Shown in pieces: positions 1-8,270 of a stretch of DNA of 64,000 nucleotides; position 1 is the stretch's first letter, and each line of letters opens with the position of its first letter. Position numbers and translations under genes: made by a program. Below the pieces are notes generated by a model, which had not been told where the DNA came from, searched no databases, and saw only the letters and a list, made by a program, of their open reading frames with translations. This DNA is from an uncultured Pelagibacteraceae bacterium (GTDB taxonomy: Bacteria; Pseudomonadota; Alphaproteobacteria; Pelagibacterales; Pelagibacteraceae). The stretch lies in assembly GCA_902586485.1 (NCBI GenBank), contig CACIHO010000001.1, positions 124,001 to 188,000 of the forward strand, read 5' to 3'.

Positions 1-1
1 A

Positions 2-259
2 TACTTAAATCCCCATGTATATTCTGACACAGTGTTTTTTTTAGGGAATTTTTCAAAAAACTTTGTTTTATATCAAAAAATTTTATTTGGAGTAGGAGCT
101 TCAATTGCATCTTTTATTTTCTTTTTCGCAATAGGATATTTATCAAAAAATTTATCTAAATATGCTAAAAGTGAAAAAGTCTGGAAAGTGATAAATATAT
201 TTATAGTATGTTTTATGGCTATTTTAACATTGTTTATTATTTCAGAAATGATTAGATAA
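2..259 (+). CDS. LysE/ArgO-family amino-acid exporter, C-terminal part (5' end outside window)
   Basis: The open frame runs in from the left edge. Its first visible residues, NPHVYSDTV, match the conserved Asn-Pro-His-x-Tyr-x-Asp motif before the later membrane helices of LysE/ArgO exporters, which pump basic amino acids or other solutes out of the cell. Two hydrophobic segments follow (about residues 25-45 and 65-83 of the visible part), as expected for the C-terminal half of this roughly 200-residue family. A GTG at 32 could be mistaken for a start, but the conserved motif lies upstream of it, so this is a truncated gene. It ends 3 bases before the ABC ATPase gene and may be co-transcribed with it. 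The substrate cannot be read from the sequence. Confidence 0.75.
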   Translation, partial: YLNPHVYSDTVFFLGNFSKNFVLYQKILFGVGASIASFIFFFAIGYLSKNLSKYAKSEKVWKVINIFIVCFMAILTLFIISEMIR

Positions 260-262
260 GTT

Positions 263-1318
263 ATGGCAAATATAAAGTTCACCAGTGTACATAAATCATT
301 TGGTTCTAATAAGATAATTAAAAATTTTAATCTTCAAGGTAAAGAGGATGAGTTTCTTGTATTAGTTGGACCATCTGGATGTGGAAAATCAACCCTTCTA
401 AGAATGATTGCAGGATTAGAAAAAATAGATGAAGGTGAAATCTTTATTAATGATCAAAAAATTAATGAACTTCATCCCTCGAAACGTCAAACTGCAATGG
501 TTTTTCAATCTTATGCACTTTACCCTCATATGAATGTTTATGAAAATATGTCGTTTGGTTTAAAAATAGAAAAAAGACCAAAAGAAGAAATCAATACAAA
601 AGTTATGCAAGCAGCAAAAATTCTAAAAATTGAAGAACTTCTTGAGAGGAAACCAAAACAATTGTCTGGAGGTCAAAGACAAAGGGTTGCAATAGGAAGA
701 GCTATCACAAGAAATCCAAAAATATTCTTATTCGATGAACCATTATCAAATTTGGATGCTGCTTTAAGGGCTGAAATGAGAGTTGAAATATCAAAATTAC
801 ACAATCAAATAAAAACTAACATGATATATGTTACTCATGATCAGGTTGAAGCTATGACTTTAGCAGACAGAATAGTAATTTTAAATCAAGGTAATATTGA
901 ACAGGTCGGGACTCCTGAAGAAATTTATAATGATCCTGCAAACATATTTGTTGCTCAATTTATTGGTACACCCAAAATGAATATTCTAGAAATTGATGAA
1001 AAAAACGTAATTTCTGACAATAAAATTAAGTTATTAGGTAATGATATTGTGTTTGATAATTTAAAACTCAATAAATCAAAACACTTTGTAGGTATTAGAC
1101 CTGAACACTTAAAAGCAAATCAAGAAAATCAATTTAGTTTTAATCCTGAAATTGAATTAATCGAAAACTTAGGTAATGAAAAAATTGCTTACATGAAAAA
1201 AGAGGAACACCAATTAAGCGCAAAAATCCCGAGCAACTTAGATATTGGAAATAAAATTGGATTTGATCTAATTGACATTTTTATTTTTGACGAAAATGGA
1301 AAAAGGTTAAAATCTTAG
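263..1318 (+). CDS. ABC transporter ATP-binding protein, carbohydrate type (UgpC/MalK family)
   Basis: Cytoplasmic ATPase that powers the sugar importer encoded downstream. Walker A GPSGCGKST lies at residues 36-44, the LSGGQ signature at 134-138, and Walker B with DEP at about 154-160. The switch histidine is in VTHDQVEAMTLADR, the typical wording of the MalK/UgpC/ThuK class. Residues from about 235 to 351 form the OB-fold (TOBE) regulatory domain, containing the usual GIRPEH motif. The 351-residue length is normal for this class. It precedes the binding-protein gene, and a 143-base gap with its own regulatory signals separates them. No other ATPase lies in the cluster, so it almost certainly serves these permeases. 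Confidence 0.9.
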   Translation: MANIKFTSVHKSFGSNKIIKNFNLQGKEDEFLVLVGPSGCGKSTLLRMIAGLEKIDEGEIFINDQKINELHPSKRQTAMVFQSYALYPHMNVYENMSFGLKIEKRPKEEINTKVMQAAKILKIEELLERKPKQLSGGQRQRVAIGRAITRNPKIFLFDEPLSNLDAALRAEMRVEISKLHNQIKTNMIYVTHDQVEAMTLADRIVILNQGNIEQVGTPEEIYNDPANIFVAQFIGTPKMNILEIDEKNVISDNKIKLLGNDIVFDNLKLNKSKHFVGIRPEHLKANQENQFSFNPEIELIENLGNEKIAYMKKEEHQLSAKIPSNLDIGNKIGFDLIDIFIFDENGKRLKS

Positions 1319-1381
1319 CACAACTTACAATTGACAAATTTCAATTTTCTCCCAATTTTTTAGTATTTGCTATGAGACTAG

Positions 1382-1398
1382 CACATACCTGGTATGTG
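1382..1398. promoter_or_regulatory. Perfect 8+8 bp inverted repeat, candidate operator upstream of the sugar-binding protein
   Basis: CACATACC-T-GGTATGTG is a perfect palindrome around one central base. It lies 64 bases before the start codon in the only sizeable gap of the sugar operon. The one-base spacer makes a stable RNA hairpin with the full stem impossible, so a dimeric repressor or activator site is more likely than an RNA element. Flanking ACT and AGT could extend the dyad across a two-base mismatch on each side. No regulator gene of the LacI or GntR type lies next to the operon, so the cognate protein is unknown. Confidence 0.4.
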
Positions 1399-1461
1399 AC
1401 AGTGAGTAGTTTGCGAATCATTCTCAAATTAATATAGTTTTATTTATAAATAGGAGGGGAA

Positions 1462-2793
1462 ATGAAGAATATAATAAGATTGTTTTGCGTAATATCTTTT
1501 TTTATTTCAAGCATTGTTTACGCAGACATAAAGTTTTGGACTACAGAAGTTCAGCCTGCCCGAATGGCTAAGCAAGAGGAAATGGCAAAAGCTTTTGAAG
1601 CTAAAACAGGAATTAAAGTAGAGGTGATCCCAGTAGAAGAAAAAGATTTGGGAACTAGAGCTACAGCAGCTGCTGCAGCAGGTGATTTACCAGATGTGAT
1701 CTACCACACTTTACAATATGTATTACCATGGGCTGAAGCTGGAATTTTAGATGTGGACGCTAACAATGATGTAGTTAAAGACCTAGGTAAAGATACATTT
1801 GCACCTGGTGCGCTTAACATGGCTAAAAAGGGTTCAAAAATTGCAGCCGTTCCAGTTGATGGATGGACACAAATGGTTGTTTACAGAAAAGACCTTTTTG
1901 AAAATGCAGATTTAGCACCACCAACAAGTTATGCAAACATTGTTGCTGCAGTTGAAAAATTATCAAAACAAAACGGCATGTTTGGTTTTGTTGCTGCAAC
2001 AAAAACTGATGAAAACTTTATGAGTCAGGTACTAGAGCATGTTCTTTTAGCAAACGGTGTTAATATTGTTAAAAAAGGTGGTATCAAGAAACAAGGTAAG
2101 AAACTTAAAGAAGCATTAGAGTTTTACAAAGTAATTGCTAAAGCAAGTCCTCCAGGAGAATTGTACTGGAAACAATCTAGAGCACTTTACTTTGCTGGGA
2201 AAACTCCAATGATTATTTGGTCTCCATTTATTATGGATGAGCTTGCTGGTTTAAGAGACTCAGCTCCACCAACAATCAACAGTGACCCAACATCACCTGA
2301 ACTAGCATCTAAAACTGGTTTCATTACTAATTTTAGTGGACCTAGTAATAAAAAAGGTGCTGCATGGGCAGATGTTAGATACTTTGGTATAACAGCTGAT
2401 GCTGATACTGATGAAGCTAAACAATTTGTCATGTACTCTATGGATGAAGGTTACGCAAGTACACTTTCTATAGCTCCAGAAGGTAAATTTCCTGTAAGAA
2501 GAGGAAATTCAAGTGACCCTGAAGCTTTCACAAAAGCTTGGAGTAAACTACCTGTAGGAGTTGATAGAAAAGCTCCTTTGTCAGATCTCTATGACCCAGA
2601 TGTTATAAACAATATAGTAGCTGGTTTAGATACTGCAAATAGATGGGGTGTAAAAGAAGGTGAATTATCAAGAGCATCAAAAGTCATTAATTCGCAATTT
2701 TTAAACAGAATCACTAGACTTTATATTGATGATCAAATTGATGTTGATGAGGCTGTTAAAATGATTAACGACTCATTAGCTAAATTCAAATAA
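1462..2793 (+). CDS. Periplasmic sugar-binding protein of ABC transporter (family 1, ThuE/MalE-like)
   Basis: Extracellular solute-binding protein for the carbohydrate ABC importer. An N-terminal signal peptide (residues 1-21) with cleavage after VYA is followed by a family 1 fold. Characteristic stretches include the early FWTTEV beta strand, GDLPDVIYH and the SPFIMDEL hinge region. The 443-residue length fits ThuE/AglE-like sugar binders. A strong Shine-Dalgarno (AGGAGG at 1452-1457) precedes the ATG at 1462, unlike most genes here, and suggests high translation. A terminator-like hairpin follows the stop codon, separating the gene from the permeases. The neighbouring GH63-type hydrolase points to an alpha-glycoside such as glucosyl- or mannosylglycerate; the ligand is inferred, not seen. 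Confidence 0.88.
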   Translation: MKNIIRLFCVISFFISSIVYADIKFWTTEVQPARMAKQEEMAKAFEAKTGIKVEVIPVEEKDLGTRATAAAAAGDLPDVIYHTLQYVLPWAEAGILDVDANNDVVKDLGKDTFAPGALNMAKKGSKIAAVPVDGWTQMVVYRKDLFENADLAPPTSYANIVAAVEKLSKQNGMFGFVAATKTDENFMSQVLEHVLLANGVNIVKKGGIKKQGKKLKEALEFYKVIAKASPPGELYWKQSRALYFAGKTPMIIWSPFIMDELAGLRDSAPPTINSDPTSPELASKTGFITNFSGPSNKKGAAWADVRYFGITADADTDEAKQFVMYSMDEGYASTLSIAPEGKFPVRRGNSSDPEAFTKAWSKLPVGVDRKAPLSDLYDPDVINNIVAGLDTANRWGVKEGELSRASKVINSQFLNRITRLYIDDQIDVDEAVKMINDSLAKFK

Positions 2794-2805
2794 TTTAATT
2801 ATAAT

Positions 2806-2840
2806 AAAAAAGCGGATAATATTAATTATCCGCTTTTTTT
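2806..2840 (+). terminator. Rho-independent terminator/attenuator between binding protein and permease genes
   Basis: A 15-bp perfect stem (2806-2820 with 2825-2839) closed by an ATTA tetraloop has a GC-containing core and ends in a run of T. The permease ATG begins at 2841, directly after the T-run. It would terminate most transcripts after the binding-protein gene and protect that mRNA's 3' end. Readthrough supplies the permeases. Confidence 0.85.
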
Positions 2841-4100
2841 ATGAATGATACTTTAGCAAATACAGAAAAAAAAACTGCATACATATTAACTCTACCTGCA
2901 GTACTTTTAGTTTTTGCAATAATTCTATTTCCAATTTTTGCAAATGTTTGGATCAGCTTTAAAGAGGTTGAATTAAAAGATATAAGAATTCCCGAACCAA
3001 GAGCAAAAAAAATTGTAAAATCTATCTCTGAAGAGCCATCAAAAATAAAAATATTGTATAAGTTAAGAAATAGCTCATTACTTCAAGAGATCAGAGACGT
3101 TTCATTTAATGATAACTTTCCAAAAAATTTTGAAATTGAAAATTTAGACTCAAGATGTGAATATAAAAAGTCCTCATTAAAATGTGAATTTGGCAATTGG
3201 CCAGCTAAATATAAGGAAAATTTTCAAGTAATTTTTTCAACAAACGATGGATCAAAAATTGATAAAAAAAGGCTAAAATCTGTTAAACCAAAACTAGACG
3301 GGCAATCAGATAATATTTTACTTAATACCAACTTTACTCTTAAAAACTTCAAAAAAGTTTTATTTGAGAATGAATTTGTAGATTTACTACTTACAACTTT
3401 TTATTATACATTTTTTGGAACTGTTGGCTCAATAGTATTTGGTATTTTAACTGCTCAAATGGTTAATCAAAAGTTTTATGGAAGAACTTTTATGAGAAGT
3501 GTTTTACTTTTCCCATATGTAGCCCCTGTTGTTGCTTTAGCTTACACATGGGAACTGTTATTAGACCCAAATAGTGGTACGCTTAATAGTTTATTATTAA
3601 ATTATCAAATCATTGAAACTCCAATAAATTTACTTGGACAAAAATATATTGAAATTAGTATTTTTGGTTTTGATTTTAAATTAAGACTTGCTCTAACTAC
3701 AGTTATAATGTTTGAAATTTGGAGGTATTTCCCTTTAGCGTTTTTATTTATTCTTGCAAGACTTCAAGCAATACCAAAAGAATTATATGAAGCCGCCGAT
3801 GTTGATGGCGCAAGTCCATTTCAAAAATTTTTTAAAATTACCCTTCCACAAATTACTGCGGTAATTTCGATTTTATTCATGATTAGATTTATATGGAATT
3901 TTAATAAATTTGAGGATGTCTTTTTATTAACTGGAGGCGCATCAGGAACAAGGACTTTACCAATAAATGTTTATCAGCAAGGTTTTGCAATATCAGATAT
4001 TGGAATGGGTTCAGCTGTTTCAATAGTAATAGTTGTATTACTTTTAATGTTTATGTTTTTTTATTTTAGACTTTTAGGGAAGAGGGTAGATGAGAACTAA
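2841..4100 (+). CDS. Sugar ABC transporter permease, MalF-type, with large periplasmic loop
   Basis: Inner-membrane permease of the carbohydrate importer. The first membrane helix (about residues 13-35) is followed by a hydrophilic segment of about 130 residues with two cysteines (SRC...LKC). Five further helices then carry the EAA loop EAADVDGASPFQKFF that docks on the ATPase. Most ThuF/UgpA-type permeases are about 290-310 residues; at 419 this protein carries an extra periplasmic domain, as MalF does. The start codon touches the T-run of the preceding terminator, so no Shine-Dalgarno is possible on an unstructured leader. It overlaps the next permease by 11 bases, indicating translational coupling. 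Confidence 0.85.
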   Translation: MNDTLANTEKKTAYILTLPAVLLVFAIILFPIFANVWISFKEVELKDIRIPEPRAKKIVKSISEEPSKIKILYKLRNSSLLQEIRDVSFNDNFPKNFEIENLDSRCEYKKSSLKCEFGNWPAKYKENFQVIFSTNDGSKIDKKRLKSVKPKLDGQSDNILLNTNFTLKNFKKVLFENEFVDLLLTTFYYTFFGTVGSIVFGILTAQMVNQKFYGRTFMRSVLLFPYVAPVVALAYTWELLLDPNSGTLNSLLLNYQIIETPINLLGQKYIEISIFGFDFKLRLALTTVIMFEIWRYFPLAFLFILARLQAIPKELYEAADVDGASPFQKFFKITLPQITAVISILFMIRFIWNFNKFEDVFLLTGGASGTRTLPINVYQQGFAISDIGMGSAVSIVIVVLLLMFMFFYFRLLGKRVDEN

Positions 4101-5283
4101 AAACACAATTATATTTTCATTAATTTCTACATTATTCTTAATTTTTTTAATTTCGATTTGGAAAATATTAGCTACATTACAAGGTTTAAGCATCAATAGT
4201 TTTAATATAGAATTACTATTCTTACTAGGATTTTTAATATCATTAAGTCACCTTGGAATAGGTAATAAAATTAAATCAATTTATAAATCAATAATTTTTT
4301 CTTCTGTATTTGTTTTTTGCGATGGTTATTTAATTCAAAAATTACCTGTTTGGTATAACGTGGGGGTATTTTTAATATTATATTTTTTTAGTTATAAAAT
4401 TGGAAAATACAGTTTTATTGGTTTAAAAGAAGAACACTCAACTCAAGTCATTTTATTTGACTTTTTAACTTTATTTGGAATTCTGTTTTTTTCATTTGTA
4501 ATATTATTCCCGTTTTACATGATGTTAGTGACAAGTTTTAAGACACAGATTGCATTATTGGTAAATCCTTTGGATTTTAGTATTAACTTTGGGCAAGATA
4601 TAAAAGATTTATTTAAATCCTACTTTGTTATTTTTAAATCCTATAAATTTGGTAAATATATTCTTACTAGTACAATAGTTTCCGTTGGCACAGTTATTAT
4701 AACTCTTCTTTTTGCAATTCCTGCTGCTTACGCAGTAGCAAGATTAAATTTCTTTGGAAAAACATTTTTGTCTACATCCATACTTATAATATATATGTTC
4801 CCAGCAATTGTGCTTGTAATTCCACTTTACACAATTTTTAGTCAACTAGGTTTGCGAAATTCAATAGAGGGATTATTGATAGTTTATACAGCAACGACAC
4901 TTCCAGTAGCAATTTATATGCTGCAAGGTTATTTTAAAAGCATACCAAAAGAATTAGAGGAAGCAGCAATATTAGACAAATTGAGTTGGTTCGGAATTAT
5001 AACAAAAATTATTATTCCTTTAAGCATCCCTGCTATTTCTTCTGTGGCACTATATGTATTTATGATTGCATGGAATGAGTTTTTATTTTCTTTAATGTTC
5101 TTGGATAACCCTAATTCCTTCACATTATCAAGGGCAATTCAATATCTAAGTGGTGACGCTGAAACCCCGAGACAATATTTAATGGCAGGATCAGTTGTTG
5201 TTACATTGCCTGTATTGTTTATATTTGTTTATTTTGAAAAATACCTAGTAAGTGGTCTAACAGCAGGTAGTGTAAAGGGTTAA
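4090..5283 (+). CDS. Sugar ABC transporter permease, MalG-type
   Basis: Second inner-membrane permease of the importer. The C-terminal 270 residues carry the usual six-helix fold with the EAA loop (LEEAAILDKLSWFGI...IIIPLS) and the family ending GLTAGSVKG. The N-terminal 130 residues add about four hydrophobic helices that ordinary MalG/ThuG permeases of about 280 residues lack, so this protein too is longer than usual (397 aa). It overlaps the upstream permease by 11 bases, and its stop codon overlaps the start of the hydrolase gene, so the three are likely translated from one message. Confidence 0.85.
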   Translation: MRTKNTIIFSLISTLFLIFLISIWKILATLQGLSINSFNIELLFLLGFLISLSHLGIGNKIKSIYKSIIFSSVFVFCDGYLIQKLPVWYNVGVFLILYFFSYKIGKYSFIGLKEEHSTQVILFDFLTLFGILFFSFVILFPFYMMLVTSFKTQIALLVNPLDFSINFGQDIKDLFKSYFVIFKSYKFGKYILTSTIVSVGTVIITLLFAIPAAYAVARLNFFGKTFLSTSILIIYMFPAIVLVIPLYTIFSQLGLRNSIEGLLIVYTATTLPVAIYMLQGYFKSIPKELEEAAILDKLSWFGIITKIIIPLSIPAISSVALYVFMIAWNEFLFSLMFLDNPNSFTLSRAIQYLSGDAETPRQYLMAGSVVVTLPVLFIFVYFEKYLVSGLTAGSVKG

Positions 5284-6545
5284 TGAAAATTTCAATTAAT
5301 AAAGCCAAAAAAACTTTACTTGCTAACAGAAGAAGAGGGTACACTTTACCAACTAATAACAAACTTTACCCAGCTCAATGGAATTGGGATTCTGGTTTTA
5401 TAGCATTAGGATATTCTTATTTTAACTTAAATTTTGCATTAAAAGAAATTAACACATTACTCGATGGACAATGGAAGGATGGAATGGTTCCACATATTTT
5501 ATTTCATAATACAAAAACAAACTATTATCCAAATTATACTGCATGGAATTGTGGTAATAAAATCCACTCATCTGGAATAAGTCAGCCACCAATATTAGCA
5601 ACAATTATAAAGGAAATTTTAGATAAAAATAAAATTACCGAATCACAACTTTTAAATATAAAAAAAATAATTAAAAAAATTAAAAAATTTCATGAATGGT
5701 TCATTCAATTTAGAGATCCAAAAAAAACTGGTTTGGTATCAATTTTGCATCCTTGGGAAAGTGGATACGATAATTCTCCAATATGGGACGAACCAATGAA
5801 TAAAGTAAAAATTGAAAAAAATATAAAATATAAAAGAGCTGATAATAAGGTTGTAAATCCAGATTATAGGCCACTTCAAATTGATTACGACAGGTATGTC
5901 ACAATCAAAAATAATTTAAGAAAAATTAAATACAATCCAAAAAAAGTTTACAAATCATCCTTTTTTAATGTAGTAGATGTTGGTTTTAATTCTATTTTTT
6001 TAAAAGCAAATAAAGATCTATTAAAGTTGCTAGAAAAGTTTGACTTAAAACAAACAAAAATTAGCAATTATATAAAATTAACAGAAAAAAATTTTTTTAA
6101 ATTGTATGATAAAAAAAAAGAAACTTTTTTTTCAAAAGATATAAGAAATAATAGAAAAATATTTATTCCTTCGATAACTAATTATTTCATACTATTTGCT
6201 GATTTGAATAATGATAAAATAAATAAAAAACTTATTAAAAATCTTAAAAAACATAATACTAAAGATAAATATTTCTTTTCATCTATAAAACCAAATCACA
6301 AAAGCTTTGAGGAAAAAAGATACTGGCGAGGACCTGTTTGGATTAATTGCAATTGGTTTCTTTACAAAGGATTAAAAAATAAAGATAAATATTTTTCTAA
6401 TCTTATAAAAAAGAGCACTATTCAATTATTAGAAAAAAAAGGTTTTTTTGAATATTTTAGCTGTAAGAGTGGTAAACCGATGGGTGCAAAAAATTTTTCG
6501 TGGTCAGCAGCTCTTTATCTAGATTTAAAGTTAAATAAAAATTAA
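5283..6545 (+). CDS. GH63-type glycoside hydrolase, mannosylglycerate/glucosylglycerate hydrolase-like
   Basis: Predicted cytoplasmic (alpha/alpha)6-barrel hydrolase, with no signal peptide. Family-like features are WNWDSGF at residues 33-39, HPWESGYDNSP at about 156-166 with candidate general acid Asp163, YWRGPVWINCNW near 346, and GFFEY with candidate base Glu390. This arrangement and the 420-residue length match bacterial mannosylglycerate/glucosylglycerate hydrolases better than full-size glucosidase I or trehalase. It is the last gene of the sugar ABC operon, overlapping the MalG-type permease by one base. The simplest reading is uptake of an intact compatible-solute glycoside followed by cytosolic hydrolysis. 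Residue assignments are by motif recall and specificity is inferred. Confidence 0.7.
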   Translation: MKISINKAKKTLLANRRRGYTLPTNNKLYPAQWNWDSGFIALGYSYFNLNFALKEINTLLDGQWKDGMVPHILFHNTKTNYYPNYTAWNCGNKIHSSGISQPPILATIIKEILDKNKITESQLLNIKKIIKKIKKFHEWFIQFRDPKKTGLVSILHPWESGYDNSPIWDEPMNKVKIEKNIKYKRADNKVVNPDYRPLQIDYDRYVTIKNNLRKIKYNPKKVYKSSFFNVVDVGFNSIFLKANKDLLKLLEKFDLKQTKISNYIKLTEKNFFKLYDKKKETFFSKDIRNNRKIFIPSITNYFILFADLNNDKINKKLIKNLKKHNTKDKYFFSSIKPNHKSFEEKRYWRGPVWINCNWFLYKGLKNKDKYFSNLIKKSTIQLLEKKGFFEYFSCKSGKPMGAKNFSWSAALYLDLKLNKN

Positions 6546-6907
6546 TCTTTTATTTTTTCCCATTCTGCCATTCCACCAGAAATATTTTTAACATTTTTAA
6601 CCCCCATATCTTTCATGGTTTTAGTAGCAAGAGTGCCTTGACCACCTACACCACAAAAAACTACAAATTCTTTGTCTGGATTATTTTTAAAAATATCATT
6701 TTCTAAAGGACTTCCTTCTGCTAAATAAAATTCTAGTAATCCTCTATCCATATGAATGGCATTTCCTATTGTACCTTTAGAAAAACTTTCTTTATCTCTT
6801 ACATCAATAAATTGGACATTAGAGTCATTTAATTTTTGTTTAGCGTCTTCTGCAGTAATATTTTCTATTTCATTTCTAACACTCATTAACTCATCAAATT
6901 TTTTCAT
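6542..6907 (-). CDS. Rhodanese-like domain protein
   Basis: A single rhodanese domain of 121 residues without a signal peptide, so cytoplasmic. Seen are the VQFIDVRDKESFSKGTI strand and CH2-like segment, the active-site loop FCGVGGQGTLA with the persulfide-carrying cysteine at about residue 86, and the C-terminal NISGGMAEW motif. Such proteins move sulfane sulfur or act in sulfur detoxification. It is the last gene of a minus-strand group after the phosphate acyltransferase and the HpsN-like dehydrogenase (17-base gap), which fits a role in sulfur handling. Its 3' end overlaps the convergent hydrolase gene by 4 bases. The substrate is unknown. Confidence 0.85.
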   Translation of the reverse strand: MKKFDELMSVRNEIENITAEDAKQKLNDSNVQFIDVRDKESFSKGTIGNAIHMDRGLLEFYLAEGSPLENDIFKNNPDKEFVVFCGVGGQGTLATKTMKDMGVKNVKNISGGMAEWEKIKD

Positions 6908-6924
6908 ATGTAATCCTTTTCCAA

Positions 6925-8211
6925 TTAGTTTGAAAATCCGTATTTTCTTAATCTCACATCACCAGTTCTAGCATGAGCTTCCATACCTTCATATCTAGAA
7001 ATTCTTGCACAAGCTGCACCTACTTCTTTGGTAGCCTCTTTACTCATTCTTTGAAAACTTAATGTTTTAATAAATTTCCCAACAAATAAACCACCTGTAT
7101 ACTTTCCTGCACCTTTTGTAGGTAAAATATGATTTGTTCCAGAACATTTGTCTCCATAAGCAACTGTTGTTTCTTCTCCTATAAATAAAGAGCCATAATT
7201 CTTAAGTCGATCATGATACCATTGTAAATTTTTTGTTTGAACCTCCAAGTGTTCTGGCGCGTAATCATCGCTTACTTTTGCAATTTCTTCGTCAGTATCA
7301 CATAATATTATCTCACCATAATCTCTCCATGCTGCCCCAGAATTTTCTCTTGGTAAATCTGGTAGATCTTCAATTAATTCTGGAACTCTTTGCAATACAT
7401 AATCAGCTATTTTTTTACTTTTTGTAAATAACCATGCAGGCGAATTATAACCATGCTCTGCTTGTCCAACAAGATCGTAGGCAACCATTTCAGGATCAGC
7501 TGTCTCATCTGCAATTACTGCAATTTCTGTTGGTCCTGCAAATAAATCAATACCAACTTTACCAAATAAAAGTCTTTTTGCTTCAGCAACAAATTGATTT
7601 CCTGGTCCAACTAAAATATCTGCTGGTGCATTTCCAAATAATCCGTTAGTCATTGCTGCAATAGCTTGAACACCACCTAAATTCATAATCACATCAGCGC
7701 CACACAAATCTGCCGTATAAACAATTGATGGATGCACACCAACACCAGGTTTAGGTGAGCTACAGACTATTATATTTTTAACTCCTGCTACTTTGGCTGT
7801 TGTTACGCTCATTACGGCAGATGCTATGTGAGCATACCTACCAGCTGGGACATAACAACCAGCAGTATTTACTGGAATTAATTTTTGACCTGCAAACAGA
7901 CCATCAGATAATTCAACTTCAAAATCTTGACCGTAATTTTTTAATTGTGCTTCAGCAAATTTCCTCACTCTTTCATGAGAAAATTGAATATCATCTTTAG
8001 TTTTTTGATCTAAATTTTTTTTAATCTCTTCAATTTTTTCTTTAGAAATAATTACATCACCTTCATATTTGTCAAATTTTTTTGAAAGTTCTTTACATCC
8101 CTCTTCTTTGGTTTTTTCAATATCTTTTAGAATATTTTCTACTATTTCTCGCGTCTTAGTATCATCTGTAGATGAAGTTTTAGGTGATGTTTTTAGATAT
8201 GTTATAGCCAT
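6925..8211 (-). CDS. hpsN: HisD-family dehydrogenase, probably sulfopropanediol 3-dehydrogenase (HpsN-like)
   Basis: NAD-dependent dehydrogenase of the histidinol dehydrogenase fold, 428 residues. The NAD-binding core and the zinc-ligand region GQAEHGYNSPAW are present. CSGTNHILPTKGAGKYTGG followed by VGKFIKTLSFQRM resembles HpsN paralogues more than biosynthetic HisD. No his gene is nearby. The neighbours are a phosphate acyltransferase, a rhodanese and the taurine block, so oxidation of 2,3-dihydroxypropane-1-sulfonate to sulfolactate is the best-supported role. A Shine-Dalgarno (AAAGGAG on the minus strand, near 8216-8222) supports the start. True histidinol dehydrogenase remains an alternative. 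Confidence 0.7.
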   Translation of the reverse strand: MAITYLKTSPKTSSTDDTKTREIVENILKDIEKTKEEGCKELSKKFDKYEGDVIISKEKIEEIKKNLDQKTKDDIQFSHERVRKFAEAQLKNYGQDFEVELSDGLFAGQKLIPVNTAGCYVPAGRYAHIASAVMSVTTAKVAGVKNIIVCSSPKPGVGVHPSIVYTADLCGADVIMNLGGVQAIAAMTNGLFGNAPADILVGPGNQFVAEAKRLLFGKVGIDLFAGPTEIAVIADETADPEMVAYDLVGQAEHGYNSPAWLFTKSKKIADYVLQRVPELIEDLPDLPRENSGAAWRDYGEIILCDTDEEIAKVSDDYAPEHLEVQTKNLQWYHDRLKNYGSLFIGEETTVAYGDKCSGTNHILPTKGAGKYTGGLFVGKFIKTLSFQRMSKEATKEVGAACARISRYEGMEAHARTGDVRLRKYGFSN

Positions 8212-8270
8212 TTTACTCCTTTAAAATTAAGATTATTTAAATGAAATTTTTTTAAATTTCAATGAAACAT

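Noticed and set aside
1331..1336. TTGACA as a -35 box for the sugar-binding protein
   Set aside because: No acceptable -10 hexamer lies 15-19 bases downstream; the hexamer alone is not evidence.
6925..8211. Histidine biosynthesis gene hisD
   Set aside because: No his neighbours, and the motifs around GQAEHGYNSPAW and TKGAGKYTGG look like the HpsN subfamily. Kept only as an alternative in the annotation.
8246..8263. GAAATTT-TTTT-AAATTTC hairpin between the phosphate acyltransferase and HpsN-like genes
   Set aside because: All but the end pairs are A-T, there is no T-run beyond it, and such repeats are common in this AT-rich sequence.
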